From: Limnobaculum parvum | GTDB taxonomy: Bacteria > Pseudomonadota > Gammaproteobacteria > Enterobacterales > Enterobacteriaceae | Direction of reading: 5' to 3' | Length of the DNA: 64,000 bases | Assembly: GCF_003096015.2 (NCBI RefSeq) | Contig: NZ_CP029185.2 | Coordinates: forward strand, 2,638,001-2,702,000 | Shown: in pieces, positions 17,294 to 25,853 of the stretch | Position numbering within the stretch: position 1 is the first letter of the stretch | Layout: the number at the start of each line of letters is the position of its first letter | Program-made: the position numbers and the translations under genes | The notes under the pieces: model-generated | What the model was told of the DNA's origin: nothing | Database searches by the model: none | Seen by the model: the letters and a program-made list of their open reading frames with translations, nothing else

Positions 17294-17686
17294 ATGGTTA
17301 AATTTGGATACACCATTGTCTATGTCGACGATGTTGAGAAAACGCTTCACTTCTTTAATGAAGCCTTCAATATGAAAACCCGTTTTCTGCATGATACCGG
17401 GGCTTATGGCGAGCTGGATACCGGTGAAACCGTTCTCGCATTTGCATCTCATGAATTAGGTCATGGTCATTTCCCTGATGGCTATATACAGGCCAGCAGC
17501 TCAGAAAAACCACTGGGCATTGAAATCGCGCTGGTGACAGACGATGTTCGAACCATTCACAATGCCGCCATTGTTTATGGCTCCACCGAGCTAAAAGCCC
17601 CGGCGGTAATGCCGTGGGGGCAAACGGTTTCTTACGTCAGAACACCGTCTGGAATTCTGCTGGAATTATGTAGCCCGATGTCCTGA
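17294..17686 (+). CDS. VOC (glyoxalase/bleomycin-resistance fold) protein, 130 aa
   Basis: Single vicinal-oxygen-chelate domain. It opens with the hallmark beta strand and helix (VKFGYTIVYVDDVEKTLHFF), has the middle GELDTGETVLAF strand, and ends with the typical YVRTPSGILLELC metal-ligand strand. I start at the ATG at 17294, which has AGGA 7 bases upstream, rather than at an upstream in-frame codon that lacks a site. The single-domain length is normal. The substrate is unknown; members include lyases, dioxygenases and drug-binding proteins. It is not obviously part of an operon with grxB 150 bases downstream. Confidence 0.8.
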   Translation: MVKFGYTIVYVDDVEKTLHFFNEAFNMKTRFLHDTGAYGELDTGETVLAFASHELGHGHFPDGYIQASSSEKPLGIEIALVTDDVRTIHNAAIVYGSTELKAPAVMPWGQTVSYVRTPSGILLELCSPMS

Positions 17687-17835
17687 GTGTTGGCGGCAGG
17701 TTTGCCGCCTCGCTATCTATGTTACTTGCCATTTTTCTTGGCTTAGTTGAACAGGCGGTAAGATAATAATGGCATCCATTTTCATTCTGGGTTAAACCTA
17801 TACTATCCCCTGATTCTGCTGGCTAAGGATATATT

Positions 17836-18483
17836 ATGAAGCTCTATGTCTATGACCATTGCCCCTTCTGCGTGAAAGCACGCATGATATTTGGCATCAA
17901 AAAAATCCCTTTTGAACTGGTAATGTTACTGAATGATGATGAAGAGACACCCATCCGCATGATCGGCCAGAAAATGGCCCCTATTCTGGAAAAGGATGAT
18001 GGCAGCTACATGCCAGAAAGTATGGATATCGTGCACTATGTTGATGAGTCCTTTGGCGCGCTAGCTTTAATGGGTAAAACCAATCCCGCTATTGCTGATT
18101 GGTTGAAGCAGGTTTCTCCTTATCTCAATAAATTATTAATTCCTCGCTACGCTCAGGCTGACTTCTGTGAATTCAGAACGCCATCTGCTCGTCAGTATTT
18201 CAGCCATAAAAAAGAAGCTATGATTGGTAACTTTTCTGAAGCGTTGGCACAGTCGCCGGAACTGATTAAGCAGTTGGAGCAAGACCTTGCTCAACTGGAA
18301 AAACTGATTCAATCACCGGGAGCCTGTAACGGTGAACTGTCGGTAGATGATATTCACCTGTTCCCGTCGATACGAGGAATCTCCATTGTGAAGGGTGTGA
18401 AATATCCCCCTAAAGTCGATGCTTACCGTAAAGAGATGTCAAAGATATCTGGCGTTAACCTGCTGGATAGTCTCGCTCAGTAA
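17836..18483 (+). CDS. grxB: Glutaredoxin 2
   Basis: GST-fold glutaredoxin that reduces protein disulfides with glutathione in the cytosol. The N-terminal thioredoxin-like domain carries the CPFC active site (residues 9-12) and the MAPIL cis-proline stretch. The all-helical GST C-terminal domain (about 75-215) carries the DIHLFPSIR motif of the GrxB family. At 215 residues it matches E. coli GrxB. The ATG is preceded by AAGGA. It stands alone between the VOC gene and the pirin gene. Confidence 0.95.
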   Translation: MKLYVYDHCPFCVKARMIFGIKKIPFELVMLLNDDEETPIRMIGQKMAPILEKDDGSYMPESMDIVHYVDESFGALALMGKTNPAIADWLKQVSPYLNKLLIPRYAQADFCEFRTPSARQYFSHKKEAMIGNFSEALAQSPELIKQLEQDLAQLEKLIQSPGACNGELSVDDIHLFPSIRGISIVKGVKYPPKVDAYRKEMSKISGVNLLDSLAQ

Positions 18484-18654
18484 TTTTGCTCGTAAAAATG
18501 GCATTCGGCATTTATCAATTTGCCGGATGCTATATTCCATCGTCTGTTTCAACCTATTCTATTATTCAATTTATTTGAATGTCTGAGTGACTTTTTTCCG
18601 CTTTTTATCTCTGTGCTATCGACTAAACTGTTTAAAACGTTAAGGAGGTTTCAC

Positions 18655-19350
18655 ATGATTTATTTACGTAAAGCTGATGTACGCGGCCATGCTAATCATG
18701 GCTGGCTTGATAGTTGGCACAGTTTTTCTTTTGCTGATTACTACGATCCTAACTTTATGGGATTTTCTGCACTTCGAGTGATCAATGAAGACCGCGTCGC
18801 ATCAGGCCAGGGTTTCCCTACCCATCCACATAAAGATATGGAAATACTCTCTTATGTTCTGGAAGGTTCAATTGAACATCAAGACAGTATGGGAAACAAA
18901 GAGCGTGTTCCAGCCGGCGATTTTCAGATTATGAGTGCCGGTACTGGCGTTCGCCATTCAGAATACAATCCGAGTGATAGCGAGCCACTACACTTTTATC
19001 AAATCTGGATTATTCCCGATCGCAAGGACATTACGCCACGTTATGAGCAAAAAACCTTTACTGAAAAGCATGCTCGTCAGTTGGTTCTATCACCGGATGC
19101 CCGTGATGGCTCTCTTAAAGTCTATCAGGACATGGAGCTATGGCGTTGGACGCTAGATGCCAAAGAGAAGGCTGAATTCAATATTAAAGAAGGACGCCGC
19201 ATCTGGGTACAAGTGGTAAAAGGGGAAGTGGAGATCAATGGTGTTCAAGCCTCAAGCAGCGATGGTATTGCCCTATGGGATGAGCCAACCATAAATATCA
19301 CCGTTCATAGCGATAGTGAAATTTTGGTATTTGATTTACCTGAAGTTTAA
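18655..19350 (+). CDS. yhhW: Pirin family protein, YhhW-type
   Basis: Cupin-fold pirin; the E. coli homologue has quercetin 2,3-dioxygenase activity in vitro and its cellular role is unclear. A perfect AAGGAGGT lies before the ATG at 18655 and fixes the start, giving 231 residues as in E. coli. The four metal ligands are present: H57 and H59 in PTHPHKD, H101 and E103 in RHSEYN. The gene is followed by a strong terminator and precedes the EmrAB-like pair. Confidence 0.92.
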   Translation: MIYLRKADVRGHANHGWLDSWHSFSFADYYDPNFMGFSALRVINEDRVASGQGFPTHPHKDMEILSYVLEGSIEHQDSMGNKERVPAGDFQIMSAGTGVRHSEYNPSDSEPLHFYQIWIIPDRKDITPRYEQKTFTEKHARQLVLSPDARDGSLKVYQDMELWRWTLDAKEKAEFNIKEGRRIWVQVVKGEVEINGVQASSSDGIALWDEPTINITVHSDSEILVFDLPEV

Positions 19351-19365
19351 TATTTTAAAACAACC

Positions 19366-19416
19366 GGTTTGCTATTAATGAGTGAATTCTATCATTAATG
19401 GCAAACCTTTTTTATT
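19366..19416 (+). terminator. Strong terminator after the pirin gene
   Basis: A 16-bp stem (GGTTTGCTATTAATGA with TCATTAATGGCAAACC, one G-U) followed by a run of T. Confidence 0.9.
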
Positions 19417-19758
19417 TCTGAAAAATAACCATTAATTTAATTATTCAACGATTACATAAAAATCATCCATTCCCCACTGATTATTAACGCTATAAATCCC
19501 CATAAAAAATTACATAATTACTTATAAATGGCAAGTAAAGACTTACAAATCTATATATAATCATATATTTAATCTACAATTCATAGCTATAACCATTGAC
19601 ATCCATAACGTTAAATATTATTAATACCGCCGAATTAAAAATACTCAACATCAATTATATTCAAGTGCCTTTCGAATAATGAAAAATAGGAAAACTCTTA
19701 TTTACTCGTCAGGCTATTAACAAGGATATTCCGTTTTAATACAGGGAACAAAATCAGC
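19417..19758. other. AT-rich region before the first EmrAB-like pair
   Basis: About 340 very A/T-rich bases without a gene. It should hold the promoter of the pump pair, but I could not choose one. No regulator gene is adjacent, unlike the mprA-emrAB locus. Confidence 0.4.
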
Positions 19759-20835
19759 ATGTCGCCCGACAACAATATAATACCAGCAGCAACAACGGGT
19801 ACAAAAAAAAACAAAAATAATAAGAAACGAGTATTCTCTCTTTATATATTATTGTTGTTGATCATCGGGCTGTCCTCCTTCAGTTATTACTGGTTCTGTC
19901 TGAAAGACTACGAAAGTACCGATGATGCCTTTATTGATACCCATATTGCGAAAGTTTCTGCGGCCGTCCCCGGTCGGGTGGATCGTATTCTGGTAGAAGA
20001 TAATCAATATGTCGAAGCTGGTAACCTATTGATTGAGCTAGACGCTCGTGATTACCAGAACCTGCTAAATAAAGCCATTGCCGCCCAAAATGTGGCATTA
20101 GCACAAACACCCCAGCTACATAATCAAATTGAAGCACTGGAAGCAAACTTAAAGCAAACGCAAGCCAACGTAAAATCAGCAGAAGCCGAATATCAGCGAG
20201 ATAAAGACGACTACGACCGTTATCAAAAGTCACAGCAAACCTGGAGCCAAAGTCAGTTAAGCATGCAGCATGCGGCTTTTAAAGCCAGTTCAGGTCGATT
20301 AGACGCCACTCGTCAGGCGGTTATCTACAATCAAGCGCTGCTCAATAAAGGAAAGGCCGCGCTGGAAGAAAACAATGCCCTGCTTAAACAGTTAGAGGTC
20401 GAAATTGAAAATGCAAAATTACAGCTTTCCTATACCAAAATTATCGCGCCGCAAAGCGGGCATGTCACTAAGCGCAGTGTAGAATTGGGAAGTTATATCG
20501 ATCCAGGTAAGACCCTGTTATCTGTGGTTTCTAATAATGTCTGGATTACCGCCAATTTTAAAGAGACTCAGCTCGCCAATATGCGACCTGGGCAACAGGT
20601 CGACGTTGCTATTGATGCCTATCCTCAAGACAAATACAGTGCAAAAATAGAAAGCATTCAACGGGGAACTGGTCCAGTATTCAGCATGTTACCAGCAGAA
20701 AATGCCACCGGTAACTACATTAAAGTCGTTCAGCGGGTACCGGTAAAGATCCTGTTTACCGACCCCAGAATTAATGACGCCGAGCATCCTTTGTCTCCCG
20801 GTATGTCAGTCGTGCCAAATGTCCATATCAAATAA
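19759..20835 (+). CDS. EmrA-like membrane fusion protein, 358 aa
   Basis: Periplasmic adaptor (HlyD/EmrA family) linking an inner-membrane pump to an outer-membrane channel. A Lys/Asn-rich cytosolic start is followed by one membrane helix (about 25-46), then the YESTDDAFIDTHIAKVSAAVPGR-type lipoyl half-motif, a long coiled coil (about 95-215), and the second lipoyl half with TKIIAPQSGHVTKRS. ANFKETQLANMRPGQ is the EmrA signature strand. It overlaps the next gene by 17 bases, so the two are coupled. It is a paralogue of emrA at 46706, not a copy: the proteins differ throughout. Confidence 0.9.
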   Translation: MSPDNNIIPAATTGTKKNKNNKKRVFSLYILLLLIIGLSSFSYYWFCLKDYESTDDAFIDTHIAKVSAAVPGRVDRILVEDNQYVEAGNLLIELDARDYQNLLNKAIAAQNVALAQTPQLHNQIEALEANLKQTQANVKSAEAEYQRDKDDYDRYQKSQQTWSQSQLSMQHAAFKASSGRLDATRQAVIYNQALLNKGKAALEENNALLKQLEVEIENAKLQLSYTKIIAPQSGHVTKRSVELGSYIDPGKTLLSVVSNNVWITANFKETQLANMRPGQQVDVAIDAYPQDKYSAKIESIQRGTGPVFSMLPAENATGNYIKVVQRVPVKILFTDPRINDAEHPLSPGMSVVPNVHIK

Positions 20836-22384
20836 TAGCGGCGCGGCGTACCTTCCCCGATCCGCTGCGGGAATTCGTAGCCCGTGGTTAATGACTATTA
20901 TTGCCTCTATTGCCACATTTATGGAACTGCTGGATTCCACCATCGCTAACGTTTCGCTTTACCATATTTCCGCCTCGCTCAGCGTCTCTTATAGCGAATC
21001 ACTGTGGGTATTAACCAGCTACATTGTTGCCAATGCATTGGTTCTACCGATGAGCGGCTGGCTGGCCAGCACCATCGGTAGAAAGCGCTACTATATGTTA
21101 AGCATTACCGGATTTACGATTGGCTCTCTGCTTTGCAGTCTTGCCACCAGCATCGAATTTTTGATTATCGCCCGAGTTCTGCAAGGATTGAGCGGCGGTG
21201 GACTCGCTCCGGTTGAACAATCCATGATCACCGATTCATTTCCGATAGAGAAACGCCCCCATGCTTTTGCTCTGTACGGCGTTGCTATTCTGGTTGCCCC
21301 GGCAATTGGACCTTTTGTTGGCGGGTGGTTAACGGAAAATTTGTCATGGCATTGGATCTTCTTAATCAATGTACCTATCGGCATTGTTTCACTGATACTC
21401 AGCTACTACTTTATTGTAGAGCCGTCACTTCTAAAACAAGAACGTGAACAGCGTAAACAACAAAAAAGTCATATCGACTACATCGGTATTTTACTGGTGA
21501 TTATCGGATTTGGTACCTTACAGCTATTTTTTGACCGTTTTGAAATCAATGACGGCTTCTCTTCCAACTTCATCTGGATTATGGCTATTACCGCAGCAAT
21601 TTCACTCAGCGCTCTGGTGATGTGGGAGTGGTTCCATCCTCAGCCAATTATGGATATTCGACTGCTGCGCTACCGTAACTTTTCCATCAGCAGCCTGATC
21701 ATATTTTTAATTGGTTTTCTCAGCTACAGCACCACTCAGGTTCTGCCACAGATGACTCAGGAGCTGTTTAACTATACGGCGACAATTGCCGGTATCATGC
21801 TGGGCATTGGCGGTATATTGGTGGTTGTTCCCATGATGATCGTAGGTAGTATCGCCGGTAAGGTCGCTCATCCACAATGGCTGGTGGCAATGGGTTTGTT
21901 GGGTACCGCCATTTCAACCTGGCATATGTCACAAATGACGCTGAACGTTGATTTTTCAACCTTCGTCTGGGCCCGTATATTACAAGTTATTTGGTTTCCG
22001 GTAATGTTAATCCCGGTCAGCCTGATGGCCTATGAAGGACTCCCTGCAAATAAAAGTAATGAAGCCGCCGCTTTTGCGGCACTCATGCGTAACATCGGCG
22101 GCAGCGTGGGCCTCACGCTAATGGCAAATATGCTTCACAGTCGAACTAATCTGCACTACAGCCGCATCAGCGATCGAGTCACAGAAAGTGTAGATTTAAG
22201 CGTGTCGCTAGAAAATATAAAAGAGATCGCCTACGCGCAAGCCAGATTACTTAGCTATCTGGATATTTTCTATCTGATGGCGGCTATTTGTGTGGTATTT
22301 ATCCCACTGGCATTTTTGTTCAAAACACCGCAAAAACGTGCAGAGGAAGGGAGTTGTGAGGTGGGGTATGGGCATCATGTTTGA
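20819..22384 (+). CDS. EmrB-like DHA2 drug/H+ antiporter, 521 aa
   Basis: Fourteen-helix major facilitator of the DHA2 (EmrB/QacA) group, partner of the upstream EmrA-like protein. Motif LDSTIANVSL is in helix 1, GRKRYYM in the first loop (motif A), and APAIGPFVGGWL is the motif C antiporter signature. The ATG at 20819, inside the end of the previous gene, gives an N-terminus of normal length before helix 1; an earlier in-frame start would read further back inside the adaptor gene. The substrate is unknown. Confidence 0.9.
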   Translation: MSISNNSGAAYLPRSAAGIRSPWLMTIIASIATFMELLDSTIANVSLYHISASLSVSYSESLWVLTSYIVANALVLPMSGWLASTIGRKRYYMLSITGFTIGSLLCSLATSIEFLIIARVLQGLSGGGLAPVEQSMITDSFPIEKRPHAFALYGVAILVAPAIGPFVGGWLTENLSWHWIFLINVPIGIVSLILSYYFIVEPSLLKQEREQRKQQKSHIDYIGILLVIIGFGTLQLFFDRFEINDGFSSNFIWIMAITAAISLSALVMWEWFHPQPIMDIRLLRYRNFSISSLIIFLIGFLSYSTTQVLPQMTQELFNYTATIAGIMLGIGGILVVVPMMIVGSIAGKVAHPQWLVAMGLLGTAISTWHMSQMTLNVDFSTFVWARILQVIWFPVMLIPVSLMAYEGLPANKSNEAAAFAALMRNIGGSVGLTLMANMLHSRTNLHYSRISDRVTESVDLSVSLENIKEIAYAQARLLSYLDIFYLMAAICVVFIPLAFLFKTPQKRAEEGSCEVGYGHHV

Positions 22385-22508
22385 TGTGGGAGAAATAGGC
22401 GTGACTTATTCAGATCACAGAATACGCAATGGTATTGTAGGATAGTAGTACATACTAGCGATGCTCTTATTAATTTAAGATAAGAATTGAAAGCTGTTAT
22501 ATTGAATA

Positions 22509-22541
22509 GCACTAGTATTTTATCAAATAAAATACTAGTGC
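22509..22541. terminator. Perfect 15-bp hairpin at the island's left end
   Basis: GCACTAGTATTTTAT pairs with ATAAAATACTAGTGC around CAA. It lies between the convergent EmrB-like gene and the last tailocin gene, so it probably terminates both. Confidence 0.75.
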
Positions 22542-22559
22542 CAAGTATTAACTAGTTCA

Positions 22560-22988
22560 CTATGCTGGAACTATAGGCCATGTAATATTAGGCGCTGTAG
22601 ATGTATCAATTGCGTTTAAAGCATCAATATAGTCAAGCCATTCATTAAATGATATTTTCTCCACCTCTAATAAGCGTTTCAATATTAGTTTAGAAGGCCA
22701 GTTATTTTTATTTATAACGTCATTAGCCTCAATGATAAGATATTTTCTTTTATTTTCCGCCCCCATAATTAATTCATCTGGTGTAAGCGGTGGCTGCTCT
22801 CTCCATATAGGTACTCCCTCTGAATCAGATGCGCGTATCTTACCAGTTGAATTTTGTCCAGAAAATTCATTAAATATAGAATCAGAAACAGCTACGCCAT
22901 CATCTGGCCAAGATTTCGAATTTTCATATTCAAACTTAAGTTCTATTGGATAAAATGCGTTGTTTTTGGCGCTATAAATATAATTCAT
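22560..22988 (-). CDS. Tail fibre assembly protein, 142 aa
   Basis: Chaperone that helps trimeric tail fibres fold, of the Caudovirales tail-fibre-assembly family. It starts MNYIYSAKNNAFYPIEL, has a PPLTPDELI segment followed by a helical domain with K-R-Y-L-I-x-E-A-N, and ends NITWPIVPA; the closing I-x-W-P-x-x-P is typical. It follows its probable client fibre (22992-23738) by 3 bases and is the last gene of the island. Confidence 0.85.
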   Translation of the reverse strand: MNYIYSAKNNAFYPIELKFEYENSKSWPDDGVAVSDSIFNEFSGQNSTGKIRASDSEGVPIWREQPPLTPDELIMGAENKRKYLIIEANDVINKNNWPSKLILKRLLEVEKISFNEWLDYIDALNAIDTSTAPNITWPIVPA

Positions 22989-22991
22989 TTA

Positions 22992-23738
22992 TTAATAGCC
23001 TATCGCAATATAATACACAGAAACTTCATTCGAGCCTGAACCAGACCGATAGCATCTAAACAGTGTATTATTAACCACAAAAACAGATACAACCCCCACT
23101 ATTGCCGGGGAATGTCCTGTGTGGGTAGTTGTCACAGCCAAACATTTATTAGGAAAGGCAATAGGAAAGCTGTTTAGAGCCCCAGCTTCGATAGAACCAG
23201 ATCCTGCGCTGAGACAACATCCCCATTGTATGATGATTCCCGATGGTAACTTTTGCCATCCAAATTCTAGGTTTGATGATTTAAAAAACGACATATCTGG
23301 AATTTGATTTTCACCATTTCCAATGTTTCGTGTTGCAGCCTTTTCCGACAGACCAAGGTTTTTCAGAACCTCAGCAACATCAGCAACATCAGCTAAATTA
23401 GCACTCTTACTTAGTGACTTCGTAGAAACATCTTGGCTAGCCTGCAAAGCAATACTATGCGCCGATTTAACCGCTTTTGAGGTCGCCGCGATATGTTCAT
23501 CATCACTATTAATCGCATTACTTAACTTCACAATGCCAGATTCAGTGAAAGATGATGCGGCTGGAGTAAAGTATTTCTTCAATACATTACTATTAACCGA
23601 CTTATCAATAATACCCTGTCGAATAAGTAACAAATCTTCTGCACTTAAATCCGTTGCCGCAGGTAATTCAGATAAGGTTATTTTATTTTCATCTAATAAT
23701 GCTAATAACGCTTGTTCTTGTTCAGTTGTTAAAGCCAT
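22992..23738 (-). CDS. Short tail fibre, 248 aa
   Basis: Receptor-binding tail component. The N-terminus is helical. A tail-fibre repeat (SGIVKLSNAINSDDEHIAAT, near residue 70) is followed by SKAV, as in P2/Mu-type fibres. The C-terminal half (about 150-248) is a beta-rich tip of the gp53/phage-fibre type beginning LEFGWQKLPSGIIIQWG. It is much shorter than the 1048-aa fibre in the same island. It lacks the baseplate-docking N-terminus of the other fibres, so it may join another fibre or a separate site. Confidence 0.82.
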   Translation of the reverse strand: MALTTEQEQALLALLDENKITLSELPAATDLSAEDLLLIRQGIIDKSVNSNVLKKYFTPAASSFTESGIVKLSNAINSDDEHIAATSKAVKSAHSIALQASQDVSTKSLSKSANLADVADVAEVLKNLGLSEKAATRNIGNGENQIPDMSFFKSSNLEFGWQKLPSGIIIQWGCCLSAGSGSIEAGALNSFPIAFPNKCLAVTTTHTGHSPAIVGVVSVFVVNNTLFRCYRSGSGSNEVSVYYIAIGY

Positions 23739-23859
23739 TTTGTTTTCCTTATAATTATATTCACTCTAAAAAACATGAGCTAATCCATGCCAATAAATTA
23801 ATATACTTATGACATTTTATTAAATAGAGTTAATACATTATTATTTTTAATAAAATATA

Positions 23860-24450
23860 TTATTTAGCTGGCGGTAAAGGCCAGGAAATATTGTGAGGTG
23901 AATTGATGTCAATTTGATCTAATAGAACTCTGTACTTTCGCCATTCTTTCAATTTAAAAGTATCATCAGGTAAAGCCATATCTAATTCAATTGCATCTGA
24001 TAATTTTTCAATCATTTCTTTTGCGATAGATTCAAGTTGATATTTCTTTTCCTTTATCTGGACAATAGTTAATTTATGCAAAGCCTCAGAATCCGTTACC
24101 CAAGATGAACCATGCCACTTATCGAATGCTGTTTTAGGCTTAAATATTGTGACATTATTAGCAAGAGATCCCAATTCAGTCACATTAAGTTCCTCGCCAG
24201 TCTCGATTGAATAAACTACCTGATTACGAAAATCAGCGATATATTCCCAACCTGACTCCCCACGACAAATAGCAAACCCTGCTTTTTCCGGCAATGGTTT
24301 CTCGATATAGCTATATGCTGGTAGTCCAATCCCTTGATTTAAAAACTCATAAGTACTATAAATATATTCATTGGTTACGGGATTTACGTTATAAACATAA
24401 ATAAAAATATCCGAAGTAGCCAGACCGTTTTTATCTAACAAAGTGTTCAT
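23860..24450 (-). CDS. Tail fibre assembly protein, 196 aa
   Basis: Second tail-fibre chaperone. Its N-terminal part resembles the fibre-associated domain (MNTLLDKNGLATSDIFIYVY). A conserved middle section has GWEYIADFRN and a helical C-terminus ends HNISWPLPPAK, the family's I-x-W-P end. Its ATG directly abuts the stop of the fibre gene 24451-25116, so the pair is translated together. Confidence 0.82.
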   Translation of the reverse strand: MNTLLDKNGLATSDIFIYVYNVNPVTNEYIYSTYEFLNQGIGLPAYSYIEKPLPEKAGFAICRGESGWEYIADFRNQVVYSIETGEELNVTELGSLANNVTIFKPKTAFDKWHGSSWVTDSEALHKLTIVQIKEKKYQLESIAKEMIEKLSDAIELDMALPDDTFKLKEWRKYRVLLDQIDINSPHNISWPLPPAK

Positions 24451-25116
24451 TTATGCTGCTCTTACTACATATAGAAATGCAATATTGCGAGGACGCGTCT
24501 CATTCGAGCTTCTGGCCACGTTTGCAGAATTAAATGATACGTTAGCAACACCATAACCACCTTTAGGTAGATCGCTGGATTCCTTATTAACAGTACTATT
24601 ATTTGAACCCAAAAAGACTCCTTTATAATCAGCAATTCCTTTCATTTGGATACCATCAATAGAACCCTGTAAATGCTGTATAGAATCCATTTGTGAACTC
24701 AAAATTATTCTACCCGCATCAACCCTTCGCCCATCATCCCACCCACGAATAAACTCCCCTCTCAGGTCAGGCAATACCCCTGCTGGATAGCCTTCAGCTA
24801 ATTCTGGATATTTTTCTTTGTCAAAAGCTGCACCATTACACTTTAAATAACCAGCAGGGGCCTCGGACATAGGACACGCAATTGGCATCCAGGCTGGGAT
24901 AACCCGGCTATTTAACGTTTCACTTTTTTCTTGTAGTTCAAAAGTTTTGCGATAAACATCCCGAAACAACCAATTCAAATACTGTGCCGGTAACGGCATA
25001 CCCGGCGCATCACGGGTTTCAGGCGTAAAGCCATTACGCATAAGCGCTTCTGGCAAAGGGGCAACGTTTAGCTGCCCATCAGGGAAAACGATATTATTTT
25101 CTGCAAACGTGGTCAT
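24451..25116 (-). CDS. Tail fibre with collar domain, 221 aa
   Basis: Fibre with an N-terminal baseplate-binding part (FPDGQLNVAPLPEALMRNGF, PAQYLNWLFRDVY) and a tail-collar domain (PIACPMSEAPAGYLKCNGAA, then LPDLRGEFIRGWDDGR). The tip ends ETRPRNIAFLYVVRAA, typical of collar-type short fibres. GGAG lies before the ATG, which overlaps the previous gene's stop by 4 bases. Confidence 0.85.
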   Translation of the reverse strand: MTTFAENNIVFPDGQLNVAPLPEALMRNGFTPETRDAPGMPLPAQYLNWLFRDVYRKTFELQEKSETLNSRVIPAWMPIACPMSEAPAGYLKCNGAAFDKEKYPELAEGYPAGVLPDLRGEFIRGWDDGRRVDAGRIILSSQMDSIQHLQGSIDGIQMKGIADYKGVFLGSNNSTVNKESSDLPKGGYGVANVSFNSANVARSSNETRPRNIAFLYVVRAA

Positions 25117-25853
25117 TGAAATACTCCTGGTAAATGATATCCGTTATCAAAGACCTGATAACTGGTGCTGACAGCCAGAATACCGCCGCCAACGCTGATT
25201 TTGACTTGATTAGCCGTAAGTGAAATCTTGTTAGGTGACATGCCCGATAACCGAGCAGAGCCCAATGGGTTACTATTGCTGATGGTTAACTGCCGATCGT
25301 TAGTCTGTAACTGACCACTTCCATCCGAAGTTTCTACTTTCATGCTCATTGGGCTAGCCAAGCGTCCGGTACGAAGAGGTGCAGCTCGCCCATAACTCAC
25401 CATTAAAGGAACATTTTCAATAGCCGTTGGAGCAATATCCTGTAGAATCGCCTGGCTGCCTTCCGGTACTGATTTACCATTAGAAAACAACAAAGCGCAG
25501 GCAGGATAGCTTTCCATATATTGAACCTCTGTCGCTTTAGTTAAAAAGCGAACCCCTTCAATCAAGTCTTGCGGTCTGGCCTGAGAGGTATTACTGAGGA
25601 TCCGTGATTTAATCGCCGTTCGATATTCATCATCACCCCGGCTCAAACGGCTAACACCCACGATATAGCCACAGCCATCCAACTGCGCGCCAATCGCATT
25701 ATCTACCCAGCGAAGATGCTTAATTTCATCCAGATCGGTTGAAATATCTTCGAGTGGAGCCACCATGGACTCCACTAACGCTTTAACTTTTGGCTTATCC
25801 TGAAATTGCCCTACCAGCCGTGAAAGTGCGGTCTTCCTGTGGGGAAACGTCAT
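25113..25853 (-). CDS. Baseplate protein, DUF2612-like, 246 aa
   Basis: Follows the baseplate J protein, as the gpI position does in P2/Mu-like tails. The segment NAIGAQLDGCGYIVGVSRLSRGDDEYRTAI is the family core: LD-x-x-G, then R-x-D-x-E-Y-R-x-x-I. It probably links the baseplate wedge to the fibres. Four-base ATGA overlaps on both sides mark tight operon packing. Confidence 0.8.
   Translation of the reverse strand: MTFPHRKTALSRLVGQFQDKPKVKALVESMVAPLEDISTDLDEIKHLRWVDNAIGAQLDGCGYIVGVSRLSRGDDEYRTAIKSRILSNTSQARPQDLIEGVRFLTKATEVQYMESYPACALLFSNGKSVPEGSQAILQDIAPTAIENVPLMVSYGRAAPLRTGRLASPMSMKVETSDGSGQLQTNDRQLTISNSNPLGSARLSGMSPNKISLTANQVKISVGGGILAVSTSYQVFDNGYHLPGVFQ

Noticed and set aside
18497..18532. 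Hairpin after grxB as a terminator
   Set aside because: The stem is imperfect and no U run follows; too weak to list.
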